Translations under genes and position numbers: made by a program
Part shown: in pieces, positions 24,341-35,603 of the stretch
How positions within the stretch are numbered: position 1 is the stretch's first letter
How the letters are laid out: the number at the start of each line of letters is the position of its first letter
The notes under the pieces: generated by a model
What the model was told of the DNA's origin: nothing
Seen by the model: the letters and a program-made list of their open reading frames with translations, nothing else
Database searches by the model: none
Assembly (NCBI RefSeq): GCF_963678635.1
Contig: NC_087069.1
Span: 27,702,303 to 27,766,302, forward strand
Direction of reading: 5' to 3'
Length of the DNA: 64,000 bases
Source of the DNA: Symsagittifera roscoffensis
Taxonomy: Eukaryota; Xenacoelomorpha; Acoela; Convolutidae

Positions 24341-25072
24341 CTTCACATTTTAACACACATGTTGAACACGCCCAAACTCACACCTATCCCCCACCTAGCT
24401 TTACACCTAGCACACCTACACCATCTCCAACTATCCACCCACGCCCAACCTACTTCAATCCCACCTACCTCAACCCGTCCTACCGCACCCCCACAACCCT
24501 CACCTGCTCTACCCCCACAGCTACCCCACACACGTAAGTTTGGGGGAGTAAAGGACTGTGGAAGGGGGGCAGTGTTTTTGTGTGTGTATGTGTGTGTGTG
24601 TGTGTATGTGTGTGTGTGGCGTTGCAAATGTAAGTGAAGGATATGAGTGGAGGTTGTATTAGAAGAAAGTAAACAGACTTATGGGAGTTAGCGTAAGTAA
24701 TTCGGGGGAGGGTGAGAAAAGCCTAAAAAAACAAAGAGAAAACAATACAGCATTCTGCTGTAGCCAAATGCAGAACACAATTTTGCTATTGCAATGTTCA
24801 AAATCGAAAAATTTCTTACAAAGTTTTGGAAATTCTAGGCTTTTAAAATTAAAACCCGTAATATTTTACAATAATCTGAAATAAACCATTACCACCTTTT
24901 GTTTTTGGAGAAATTACATCGATTATGATCCACTTAAATCCTTCAAAAAGGATTATATTAGATTTTGAACCTTTTACCAATTTTTTTTGTCAAAATTTGC
25001 GACTTTTTCTGGGTTACCCACAGCCTACCCGATTCACATATTCTGCCCACCACACACACACACACACACACA

Positions 25073-25107
<35 letters not shown>

Positions 25108-25400
25108 ACCCTCCCTCTCCCAAAACTACTTGGCACCCGCTCCCGTAAGTTTTGGGGCGTAAATGTCTGTAGGGGGGCAATGTGTTTGTGTGTGTGTGTG
25201 TATGTGTGTGTGGCGTTGTAAGGGTAAGTGACTGATGAGTGGAGGTTGTCATAAAAGAAAGAAGTTAAAATGATAAGAGTTAGTGTAAATATTTCGGGGG
25301 AGGGTGAGAAAAGCAGGAAAAAAACAAGAAGAAAACAATTCAATTTTTTGCTGTAGCCAAATGCAAAACCCAATTCAGCAATTGCAATGTTCAAATTTTA
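24341..25400. repeat. Two related C-rich to GT-rich repeat blocks
   Basis: Each block runs from a C/CA-rich tract into a TGTG tract: 24360-24640 (imperfect CCA-rich, then TGTGTG) and 25040-25220 (CACACA, then TGTGTG). Both have a CGTAAGTTT centre and share a downstream segment (GAGTGGAGGTTGT, CGGGGGAGGGTGAGAAAAGC, GCTGTAGCCAAATGCA) about 600 bases apart, so one is a duplicate of the other. The CA and GT tracts of the second block can pair as a hairpin. Confidence 0.75.
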
Positions 25401-27362
25401 AGAATTTACTGTCAGGGTTTTCGATTAAAATCCATTTTAATCCGTTATAATCCTAAATACTTCATTAACACCCATTATAATGGATTATATTGATTTCTTT
25501 TTGTTTGTTTTGTAATCCATTTTTATTACATTATCATTGAAAATTTTGTTTATTTTTGTTTGAAACTTGTTTTTGTTGACAATTTAATGAAAAAAAATGA
25601 AACAAATTGAATTTTTTGTGTATATAATGCAGTCCAGGTTGAGTTTTTTACCCAAGAAATCCAAAAACTACAAACAAATAGTCGATTAATTACCACAATT
25701 TGTTTTGTTCGTCTCAGATAAGAAAAACATGAGTTAATTCTTTTATTCGCCAATGCTAAGATTAACATGAATTAAAAAAACAGCCTGTTTTCTCAACCAC
25801 CGAATTTTTCTAAATAAAATTCTTTCTAACCATATGCAAAATTAGGTTTTCGATATTCGATTCAGTGAGAAAAGATTGACATTAACTTCCATGGCTAAAA
25901 TCACTAAATGCCGTTTATCAGCGTGGTAACTGCCAGTTAATTGGAAATTCGGCCAGTGTTTTTCGGATAAAAGTTTCAAACCATTTTTTTGTATTTTCCT
26001 ATATAGAAAAAGGCTTATCATGCATTTTCTTAGTATGGAAAAAAAGTTAAGTGCAAAAAAATTTTTTTTTTGTTATTTTCATAAAATACCTTAAAAAGTG
26101 TGGCAGACAGCTTGTTATTCCATTGCAAAATTTGGCAAAAATGCTTTCTTGAATTTCATACTATGAATAAACTTTTTATCGTGCAGTTTTATTACTATTT
26201 TTTTAATATAAGCAGTTTGCCAACCGGGGAAGATCCATTGGAATTTTTAAGCTAAAAAATATATATTTTTTACTAGTTGTTTAAGCAATGCAAGTTTTCC
26301 CCTGTTATTTTCATTCTAACTGATTCTTCTGCCATTTACAGTCTCTTAATTTTTGTTTCGAACTTCGAAGAAAGTGCCGGAATATTTATACTTGAAGTAG
26401 TTTTTTTATTCAGTTAAATTTTGACGTGTTAAACATTCGTCGTTTTTGACCGAATTTTTATACCATCTGAAACATCTCATAGTCTTGAGCTCAATTTGTT
26501 TACAACAAATCCTGTGATCATTTTTTGGTTATAGGAGTTTGAAATTTGCGAATTTGGCCAGTTTGGAACAATTAACGAGCGACAAGTTGCCTTTTAATAA
26601 ATCATTTCCATTTGAATTGGTGCCAGCGTTTTGGTGTTCTTGATACAAATCGAGACGATAAGTTCACCTAATTTTGTTTCAAATAGAGTGTTTGGAAGAA
26701 AAACAGACAAAATTGAAACAAAAAAATCATTTGTTTATTTTTTTCATTATTTTTTTAATGAATTTGTAATGCAAAATGTTTTTACTCAGCTTCAACGGCA
26801 ATTGGAACATTCAAGACTTTGCCTCAGTATTTGAGCAGTCTTGTTTAACATTATAAAAGATAATTAATCATATACAATTGACTCCTTGAGGCTTTTGCTG
26901 AGACAGAAATCAAAGTTGCTTTATATCAGCTGAAGTACAGTGCGGGTGGATTCAGTATGTTGAGATTGTGAGTTTTAATTGTTTTTCTGAATAATCCATT
27001 TTCTTTTTTTATCTCTTAGCTTTTGATCATTTTCCTAAGTGTCTCAGTGAATAAAAAACTATCTGCTTATAAGCATTTTTACCAATACACATTTTTCATC
27101 CGCTTCAAAAAATTGTGAAGTTCTTTGTATCAAGTTGTTTCATCTATCAAAAATAATACCTCTCTTAAGCATAATAATCAGTGCTTCTCTTAACAAAAAA
27201 ATGTTGAAATTGAGCTGATTTAATGAATGGGAATGGTATTTGATCAGAAAATAATAATTGCGACAAACTTACTCGTTTTGATATCATGTTTGAAACCTAA
27301 TACTGAAATATAAGAAAGAAATTCAAACAATCTTAGATAAGACTACTCAAAAAAATTGTAAT
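25401..27362. other. Gene-free stretch
   Basis: AT-rich DNA. At 25430-25500 the CCATTATAATGGATTATAT motif recurs. Nothing else recognised. Confidence 0.4.
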
Positions 27363-27633
27363 CAGGGTCGGATTTGGGGGGGAGGCAGGGGAGGCGGACG
27401 CCTTTTTTCGGGGATTCGACCCTCTCCTGACCCGAAGAGTCCCCCCTTTGGACTATTTTGAGATATCCATATTTGGTTGCGGGCCTATAAAATTTATAAT
27501 TGGCCTGTTTTTTCGAAATTTTCTAAAACCAAATCGGGTGGTTGGTCGACCATTTATAAAAAAAAATTCGACAAAATTTTCGAAAATTTTTTAAAAATCC
27601 GCGCCCCTCGAGAAAATTCTAGATCTGCCCCTG
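27363..27633 (+). mobile_element. hAT-type MITE, copy C
   Basis: Ends CAGGGTCGGATTTGG and CTAGATCTGCCCCTG, with flanks ATTGTAAT and ATTGTAAC (7 of 8 identical) as target duplication. The interior carries GATTCGACCCTCTCCTGACC, as in the other copies. Confidence 0.8.
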
Positions 27634-27801
27634 ATTGTAACCCAAATTAATTTTCTGTTACTTGCGAAGAACTATTTATAAATTTACCAAAAATGTTCAC
27701 AGGTTGAATATCTTTTTGTATTGGAGCTCAAAGAAACAAAATCTTTCGCTGATACATAAAAAATTCTGTCAAAAAAGCAATAGTTAAAAAGAAAAAACTT
27801 G

Positions 27802-27975
27802 TCTGAAGAAAAGAAAACCACCCGAGCACAAATATTCCGTCACTTTCATCGAAAGTCGGATTAGTAATGAAAACTAATTTCTTTATACTATACCCCTTTA
27901 AATTTCATCAATGCTTCGAGAACTGCAATTTGGACCATCTTCTCGGTATAAAAGCGCGATCGATTGCCCAGTGAA
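27802..27975 (+). promoter_or_regulatory. TATA promoter candidate with palindromic upstream box
   Basis: An upstream block (27802-27860) contains CCGAGCACAAATATTCCGT and the inverted repeat ACTTTCATCGAAAGT. A TATAAAAG box follows at 27947-27954. A closely similar block, again followed by a TATA box, is found at 63374-63584, suggesting a shared promoter type. The first ATG downstream is at 28010 and opens only a 31-residue frame, so the gene it would drive is not identified. Confidence 0.45.
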
Positions 27976-28149
27976 GGTTCTGAGTCACATTTAAAACTCA
28001 AATTAATTAATGATGTTTTGTTCAACCAAACCGCTTGTTGTGTTTAGTCTTTTCAGTGCAGACTTTGTAACGTATCTATTGGAATTTGTATTGCACAATT
28101 AATTTTCACTATGTTAAAAATTTTGCTGACAAAGATGAGTAAATTTTTT

Positions 28150-28480
28150 GAGGTTTCAGTGATTCGACCCTTCACCAACCAAAAATGCCCCCTTTGGTAT
28201 TAGTTGTGACATCCATTTTAGGCCGACCAACCTTAAAATTGTTCTAGAGGCGCCCTCTAGTCAAAATTTTCCAAAAAAGCCTGAAAACATCATTTTAGAC
28301 CTGTTTTTTATTTGATAAGATTTGATCAAAAAAACTGCCTGCGGCGCAAAAATTTTAAGTCAACATAGGGTCTATACAGTGTTCTGGGAGTGCTCAGAGT
28401 ATCTATTTGGTCGACTTAAATTAACACTTGAAATTTTTTTTTAATTGAAAAGCAGAGTTTCCTCGAGAAAATTCTAGATC
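28150..28480 (+). mobile_element. Truncated hAT-type MITE, copy D
   Basis: The interior motifs GATTCGACCCTTCACC, TGCCCCCTTTGGTATTAG, GACATCCATTTTAGGCCGAC and CTCGAGAAAATTCTAGATC are present in family order, but neither CAGGGGCGG end survives. Confidence 0.6.
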
Positions 28481-30309
28481 ACAATTAGTTTTCATCTAAT
28501 TGTGATTCGAGAGCTGCTCAACTAAAGTCTCGAATTTTCTGGTTGCTGTAGCGTGAAAAGCTTCATATAATAATCTTTTAAATCAACCAGACCGAAGGCC
28601 TATTTCGGAGGTTAATTATTTAGGATGACAATGCGTTTTAACCCGCATCCATTTGAAGCATGACTTACTTGGAAGAGTCCATCTTGCAAAGTGCAGCGCA
28701 CAAGCGATTTGAACCAGCAATCTTATGATAGCTGGGTATCATCACTTTCGTAGCGCCAGAATGCCACACTTCGATACTTCTTTTTTCTTAAGTTAGACTT
28801 TAATAAAAGTGCTGGCACTCTCATTTTCAGCCGATATTTATATATCACTACCGAAGATTCCGTTAATTTTCTACAATAACCAAAAATGGCAAATTTCAAA
28901 ACCGCACAACATAAAAAAGAACTTTTCCAGGATATTAACTAATGGATTTTTAGCTAAAGATTTTGATATCTTTCAGATGGAAAACAAAATTTACTTTAAA
29001 CTGCTCACTGTAACTGCTCACTGAAAACAAAGTTTTCTGAAGTAGAACAAATCATTTCGTACAAAAAAAACTTTTTTTTTCTTGGAAAATTAATCATAAA
29101 AATAAATTGAACTTCAAATCAATAAAGTCACGCAAAAACTCTAAAATTTTTATCAGGCTAGCCGAGGCGACCAAAATAATGAATTAATTAAATGAGAAAT
29201 GATTTCGTTTCCAAATTGTGTGAGTTTTAACGTTTATTCTTGGGGTGATGGGAGGATCTGAACGAACTGGAAAAAGGTTTTGAATACTTTGGAGTATCAT
29301 TGGAACCACTGCTATAAGGACGTGATAAATCACACAACCCAGTCCAAGGATTTTATGTGGTGCCTAATTTTTTGCAGAAAAAAAAATAAATTACACTCGA
29401 AGACATCAGGTGAATTCAAAAAACTTTCAATGTTTTACAGCGTATAATTTAACTAGACACAATGCACGTATGTCAGCTAAATCGGGATAAAAAAACAGTA
29501 TTGTTTATTCGGGTTTTTTTCTCGGGTGATTTTGTCAATTTGTTACAGTTGAACCAGTCAACCTTGACGAAAGTTTCTAAGGTTGAACTTAGGAAAAGTT
29601 TGATTTGAACAAAAAAGTCTAGTTTTTTTTCCAAAGCTAATGTGACACCATTTTTTTTGCAAACTGTTGGCCTAACATTTTCTAAATTGTGCCCTTAATC
29701 AAAATTGCTGTGTTAAACAAGAGATTTTTTGAATTTGATCAAATAGTTTCTCTTAAACTTTTTAATCTGATAAACGGGAACTCAGCCCATCCAAACTTAA
29801 GACCTAATGGCGCAAGCATTGGACCCAATGTTTGCAAATTGAATTTTTGTTCAAAACTTGCATCTCAATCACTTTGTTACGGTTCCAACAAGCTCATTGT
29901 CAATTTGTAACTGTCTGTTCTCAAAACGAGGCAGTTTTTTCAAAAAAGATAATCAAATAAATTCCGAATGTTCAAAGATATTTCAAGTGATAAAATTTAG
30001 CAAAATTCGATTGTAAAACTTTAAGAAATTTTGTCAATCGTTTTTTCTTGGTCTCTTTGACTTCACCGCCACAATTATATGCTGGGTTTGTTTTGATCAT
30101 TTGCCTCACCGAGAAAATCCTACATTTTTCCAATATAAACTTAAGCAGCCGAAAAAAGTTGATTAGACATCATTATAGTTTTTGCCCGACAACTGAAAAT
30201 GGGAAAGACTATTTCTCCGGCGTACGTTTTTACAGTTTTGTTGGATTTTATATATCATTTCTTCAGAACAAAAAAAAAAACAATTCTCTATTTTTTTTTC
30301 GAGGATAAT
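28481..30309. other. Gene-free stretch
   Basis: No supported gene or repeat. Several 60-90 codon frames exist, but none has a recognisable motif, a good start or splice signals. Confidence 0.4.
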
Positions 30310-31089
30310 TGATGTTAAATATATTTTATTTAGATTGCAATCAAAAGTATCTCAATTTGAGTACATAATCAAGTAAAAACTCAAAAAGTGAGTTTTTTTT
30401 TTCATCTTGTGGTCAGAACCGTGAGGCAAAAATACGTAGTAGGCGACAATTCGTAACAGTAGGTTAAGCGGGGAGCACTAATTCACTCGCAGTGTTCCTT
30501 TTGTTTCTGATGGAAGCGCAGCCGATCATCGTTACGAATTGTCGCTTGCTACGAATTGTTACCTGATACGAGTTTCGCCCTACCAGTCGGAAGTTTTGCA
30601 CAGCAACTGGTTTTTATGCTTAAGTTTGATTTGTTATAGTGAGTTTTGTATGGTTCTCCGAAAATTGGACAACTTTTGATGCGAGTGTTTACTGTCTAAT
30701 GTCAGCCCCGTTTGAGAAAAGCGCTCATGAGTTTAATGTTTAAAAAAGATAAGCAGTGTTTCTGTCCACTCAATGAGTCTGATTTTCAACCTGGAATGAT
30801 TTCATTTGCCTCGTACGCGTTAGTCAAACGCAAACAGTCTCATTTTGTTTATTACATAACGCGTGGTGGTTGAAACAAAAAATTTTAAGCGAACTCGTTA
30901 TAGTTTTTTCGTTAGGGCGACCAATCGTAGCAGGCGACAATTCGTAACAAGCGACAGTTCGTAACAAGCATTGGCAAGTAGAATACGCTTGCTCCGCTTC
31001 GCTTACATCCGGCAGGAGAGAAATGTTGCGCATAAAGTAGTGTTTGCCGCTTAAATTATATTAACGAAAATCTCCTGTCATGAAAAGTC

Positions 31090-31822
31090 GCCTGTTACGA
31101 AATGATGCCTGTTGCGAATTGTCACCTGTTACGATTTGTCGCTTGTTATGAATTTTCGCCTGTTGCGAATTGTCACCTGTTACGATTTGTCGCCTGTTAT
31201 GAATTGTCGCCTGTTGCAAATTGTCACCTGTTACGATTTGTCGCCTGTTTTGAATTGTCGCCTGTTGCAAATTGTTACCTGTTACGAAATGACGCCTGTT
31301 GCGAATTGTCACCTGTTACGATTTGTCGCCTGTTATGAATTGTCGCCTGTTATGAATTGTCGCCTGTTGCAAATTGTCACCTGTTACGATTTGTCGCCTG
31401 TTTTGAATTGTCGCCTGTTGCAAATTGTCACCTGTTACGAAATGACGCTTGTTGCGAATTGTCACCTGTTACGATTTGTCGCCTGTTATGAATTGTCGCC
31501 TGTTGCGAATTGTCACCTGTTACGATTTGTCGCCTAGTATGAATTGTCGCCTGTTGCAAATTGTCACCTGTTACGAAATGACGCCTGTTGCGAATCGTCA
31601 CCTGTTGCGATTTGTCGCCTGTTATGAATTGTCGCCTGTTGCGAATTGTCACCTGTTACGATTTGTCGCCTGTTACGAATTGTCGCCTGTTGAGAATTGT
31701 CACCTGTTACGATTTGTCGCCTGTTATGAATTGTCGCCTGTTGCAAATTGTCACCTGTAACGATTTGTCGCCTGTTATGAATTGTCGCCTGTTAAAAATT
31801 GTCGCCTGTAACTAATAGTCGC
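31090..31822. repeat. 17-bp minisatellite array 1
   Basis: About 43 head-to-tail copies of a 17-bp unit close to ACGAATTGTCGCCTGTT. Variants alternate (GCGAATTGTCACC, ACGATTTGTCGCC, ATGAATTGTCGCC), making a 51-bp higher-order repeat. Since 51 is a multiple of three, both strands stay open in several frames, giving spurious repetitive proteins. Confidence 0.9.
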
Positions 31823-32339
31823 TTCACGAATTTTTTCAACTGAATGTTTTTATTCGACTATTGATGGCATTCGAAATACTCAAGACTGTGCATTTTACGA
31901 CCAATTTTATTTCTTCCTAGCCGTTAATAAAAACCGGTAAAAAGCGCTATAGCTATCTCAACTTGACTGAAATGGGTGCAATTTCAGCCCCATAACTTTT
32001 TCTTGAAAAAAATATAAAAACTGTATTATCTTTTCTTTTCTCTTTAAATGTTTTTCTCCAACGTCTAGCTCAACATTTTGATCTTTTATACTTTTTGAAA
32101 GCTCTGTCTAAAATTTAGATTGCAATCAAAAATATCTAAATTTGAGTACATAATCAAGTAAAAACTCAAAAAGTGAGTTTTTTTTTTCATCTTGTGGTCA
32201 GAACCGTGAGGCAAAAGTACGTAGTAGGCGACAATTCGTAATAGGCGACAATTCGTAACAGTAGGTTAAGCGGGGAGCACTAATTCACTCGCAGTGTTGC
32301 TTTTGTTTCTGATGGAAGCGCAGCCGATCATTGTTACGA

Positions 32340-32925
32340 ATTGTCGCTTGCTACGAATTGTTACCTGATATGAGTTGTCGCCTGTTATGAATTGTCGCCT
32401 GTTATGAATTGTCGCCTGTTGCAAATTGTCACCTGTTACGATTTGTCGCCTGTTTTGAATTGTCGCCTGTTGCAAATTGTCACCTGTTACGAAATGACGC
32501 TTGTTGCGAATTGTCACCTGTTACGATTTGTCGCCTGTTATGAATTGTCGCCTGTTGCGAATTGTCACCTGTTACGATTTGTCGCCTGTTATGAATTGTC
32601 GCCTGTTGCGAATTGTCACCTGTTACGATTTGTCGCCTAGTATGAATTGTCGCCTGTTGCAAATTGTCACCTGTTACGAAATGACGCCTGTTGCGAATTG
32701 TCACCTGTTGCGATTTGTCGCCTGTTATGAATTGTCGCCTGTTGCGAATTGTCACCTGTTACGATTTGTCGCCTGTTACGAATTGTCGCCTGTTGCGAAT
32801 TGTCACCTGTTACGATTTGTCGCCTGTTATGAATTGTCGCCTGTTGCAAATTGTCACCTGTAACGATTTGTCGCCTGTTATGAATTGTCGCCTGTTAAAA
32901 ATTGTCGCCTGTAACTAATAGTCGC
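32340..32925. repeat. 17-bp minisatellite array 2
   Basis: About 34 copies of the same unit and the same variant order as array 1; its right part is the 1103-bp tandem copy of array 1. Single units in inverted orientation (GGCGACAATTCGTAAC) lie just outside the arrays at about 30442, 30935, 32229 and 33838. Confidence 0.9.
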
Positions 32926-33860
32926 TTCACGAATTTTTTCAACTGAATGTTTTTATTCGACTATTGGTGGCATTCGAAATACTCAAGACTGTGCATTTTA
33001 CGACCAATTTTATTTCTTCCTAGCCGTTAATAAAAACCGGTAAAAAGCGCTATAGCTATCTCAACTTGACTGAAATGGGTGCAATTTCAGCCCCATAACT
33101 TTTTCTTGAAAAAAATATAAAAACTGTATTATCTTTTCTTTTCTCTTTAAATGTTTTTCTCCAACGTCTAGCTCAACATTTTGATCTTTTATACTTTATG
33201 AAAGCTCTGTCTAAAATTTAGATTGCAATCAAAAATATCTAAATTTGAGTACATAATCAAGTAAAAACTCAAAAAGTGAGTTTTTTTTTCATCTTGTGGT
33301 CAGAACCGTGAGGCAAAAATACGTAGTGGGCGACAATTCGTAATAGGCGAAAATTCGTAACAGTAGGTTAAGCGGGGAGCACTAATTCACTCGCAGTGTT
33401 GCTTTTGTTTCTGATGGAAGCGCAGCCGATCATTGTTACGAATTGTCGCTTGCTACGAATTGTTACCTGATATGAGTTGTCGCCCTACCAGTCGGAAGTT
33501 TTGCACAGCAACTGGTTTTTATGCTTAAGTTTGATTTGTTATAGTGAGTTTTGTATGGTTCTCCGAAAATTGGACAACTTTTCATGCGAGTGTTTACTGT
33601 CTAATGTCAGCCCCGTTTGAGAGAAGCGCTCATGAGTTTAATGTTTAAAAAAGATAAGCAGTGTTTTTGTCCACTCAACGAGTCTGATTTTCAACCTGGA
33701 GTGATTTCATTTGCCTTGTACGCGTTAGTCAAACGCAAACAGTCTCATTTTGTTTATTACATAACGCGTGGTGGTTGAAACAAAAAAATTTTAAGCGAAC
33801 TCGTTATAGTTTTTTCGTTAGGGCGACCAATCGTAACAGGCGACAATTCGTAACAACCGG

Positions 33861-35430
33861 TAAAAAGCGCTATAGCTATCTCAACTTGACTAAAATGGGT
33901 GCAATTTCAGCCCCCATAACTTTTTCTTGAAAAAAAGATAAAAACTGTATTATCTTTTCTTTTCTTTTTAAATGTTTTTCTCCAACGTCTAGCTCAACAT
34001 TTTGATCTTTTATACTTTTTGAAAGCTCTGTCTAAAATTTCTAGCTAAAGAATGAGAAAAAACACCCCGAGATAAATCATAGACAAAAGAATCGAGAAAA
34101 CTCGGATAGACAATTAAGTTCACCTTTCCAATGCCTCGTGCATGCTAATAGTTTGAAAAACAATTTCTAGCCAATTTTTTTGAGCTGACTCGACTGACCT
34201 CTTAAACTTGAATGCGCTGTATCAGAACCAATTTGACTGAATTTTCTTTCAGTAAAAAAACATTTGACTGTCACAAAATTGACAAAAACGTTTGAAAGAA
34301 ATCATCACCAACTTAGGTTTTTTTGTTTTTGATTTTGAAGTTTTTTAGGACACAAGTCAGGCATAATTAAAACAATATTTTGAGCTTTGCGGAATAAAGC
34401 AAGTACCCAAAATTTGTACTTGAGTTAATTCCATAAATATGAAGTTTCTCTTGATTTAACCACATTTCCCTGATTGAGCAAAAATTCTAATCAAACAATT
34501 TCCATATTTGAAAACACTTCTTGTCATACATATTCATACGTCGGGAAAACTATATGACATGACATCTCTTTTAGGAAAACTCCACAAACAAAAGCATGAA
34601 GATGATGAGCATTATTTATATAAATCAAAAAATTTTACTAGTTTTTTATTTTGGCCAAATAGTTTTGTGGTTTTTCCGAAAACTTCATAATCAAGAATTA
34701 TCTATCATAAGAGAACCTATTGATCGAGAGGAAGAAAACTGATGAAGAAAACAATGATCGGCTATTGTATATTTTTTTGTATGATAGAATTTTCTTTTAT
34801 AGCCTGAAAATTTTTAGACAAAAATATTACTAGTCAAAAAATTGTGGCCTAATTTTTTTACAGATTAACTTTTTTTTACTATACAAAAGCAAACAACAAA
34901 TGTTTTGGATTTGCACAGAAAATTGTTATCACTCTTAACTTATTTGCATGAGAAATTCAGCCTGGATCAGACAAAAATTGGGATGCATTTCTTGTCGAAA
35001 ACTGATTTCTGAATCTGAGCAAAAAATTGAGATTGCGACTAAAAATCAAAAAAAGTCCCTCGAAAAGAAACGGTTTGTTGTTTTGGATATATTTTTTGCG
35101 GCAGCGTAAAATTGCTTATCATACATTTTTGTTGTGAAGAAAATGTTATTATAAGCGTCTTTCTACGTACATACCTGCTTATGGAATTGTAGGATTAGTA
35201 TTTTTCGTTTATGCAGGTCAACCCGGTTTAGTTATACAAAAAAAAAGATATTTAATTTGCTGATTGACAATTTTGTTAGTTATAAAATAATTACTTAATC
35301 ATTTTTCGGTTCATTCTATAGGCTCAATGTTTTGTTCGAAACTATTTACTTGAACTTTCTGGAAAAAAAATTCATTTTAAGATGTCTCTACTGAAAGTTG
35401 CTTTTTTTTCATTTTTTTTAATTACTCTTG
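33861..35430. other. Gene-free stretch
   Basis: AT-rich DNA with partial CATACAATTTCCATA-type arms near 34490 and 35115. No gene seen. Confidence 0.4.
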
Positions 35431-35436
35431 TTTATT
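35431..35436 (-). terminator. Poly(A) signal for secreted-peptide gene
   Basis: TTTATT on the plus strand gives AATAAA on the minus strand, about 170 bases after the stop codon at 35604. Confidence 0.4.
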
Positions 35437-35603
35437 GCAATTATTCGGTCAAAACCTTACAATCGGAACGGAAAAAAGTGAAGCTTCAATGTATATTCAC
35501 TTTTGGAGCACCACTGTGAAAATAAATATTTGCAACGAATGCTTGAAAAACTACATTTTTTAAACTGATTTTTTGGAATTTAGACTGGTGTAAATCTGTA
35601 AGT

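Larger units (their letters stand above)
30310..33860. repeat. Repeat complex: blocks A, B and X round two minisatellites
   Basis: Block A (TAGATTGCAATCAAAA...GAAGCGCAGCCGATC) occurs at about 30330, 32115 and 33218. Block B (CCCTACCAGTCGGAAGTTTTG onward) occurs at 30578 and 33483. Block X (GCTTCACGAATTTTTTC...AAAGCTCTGTC) occurs at 31821 and 32924. The spacing between the last two A and X copies is constant at 1103 bases, so a 1.1-kb unit including a minisatellite array was duplicated in tandem inside a larger repeat. Confidence 0.85.

Noticed and set aside
24110-24637. 175-codon ATG frame rich in His, Pro and Cys-Val
   Set aside because: It is a reading through CCA-rich and GT-rich simple sequence; the complementary strand is equally open.
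31061-32918. Repetitive proteins with a 17-residue period on both strands of the minisatellite
   Set aside because: A 51-bp higher-order repeat without stops leaves several frames open on both strands; there is no independent sign of coding.
31090-32925. CRISPR-like array
   Set aside because: The 17-bp units abut with no unique spacers, the DNA is eukaryotic, and no cas genes are present.
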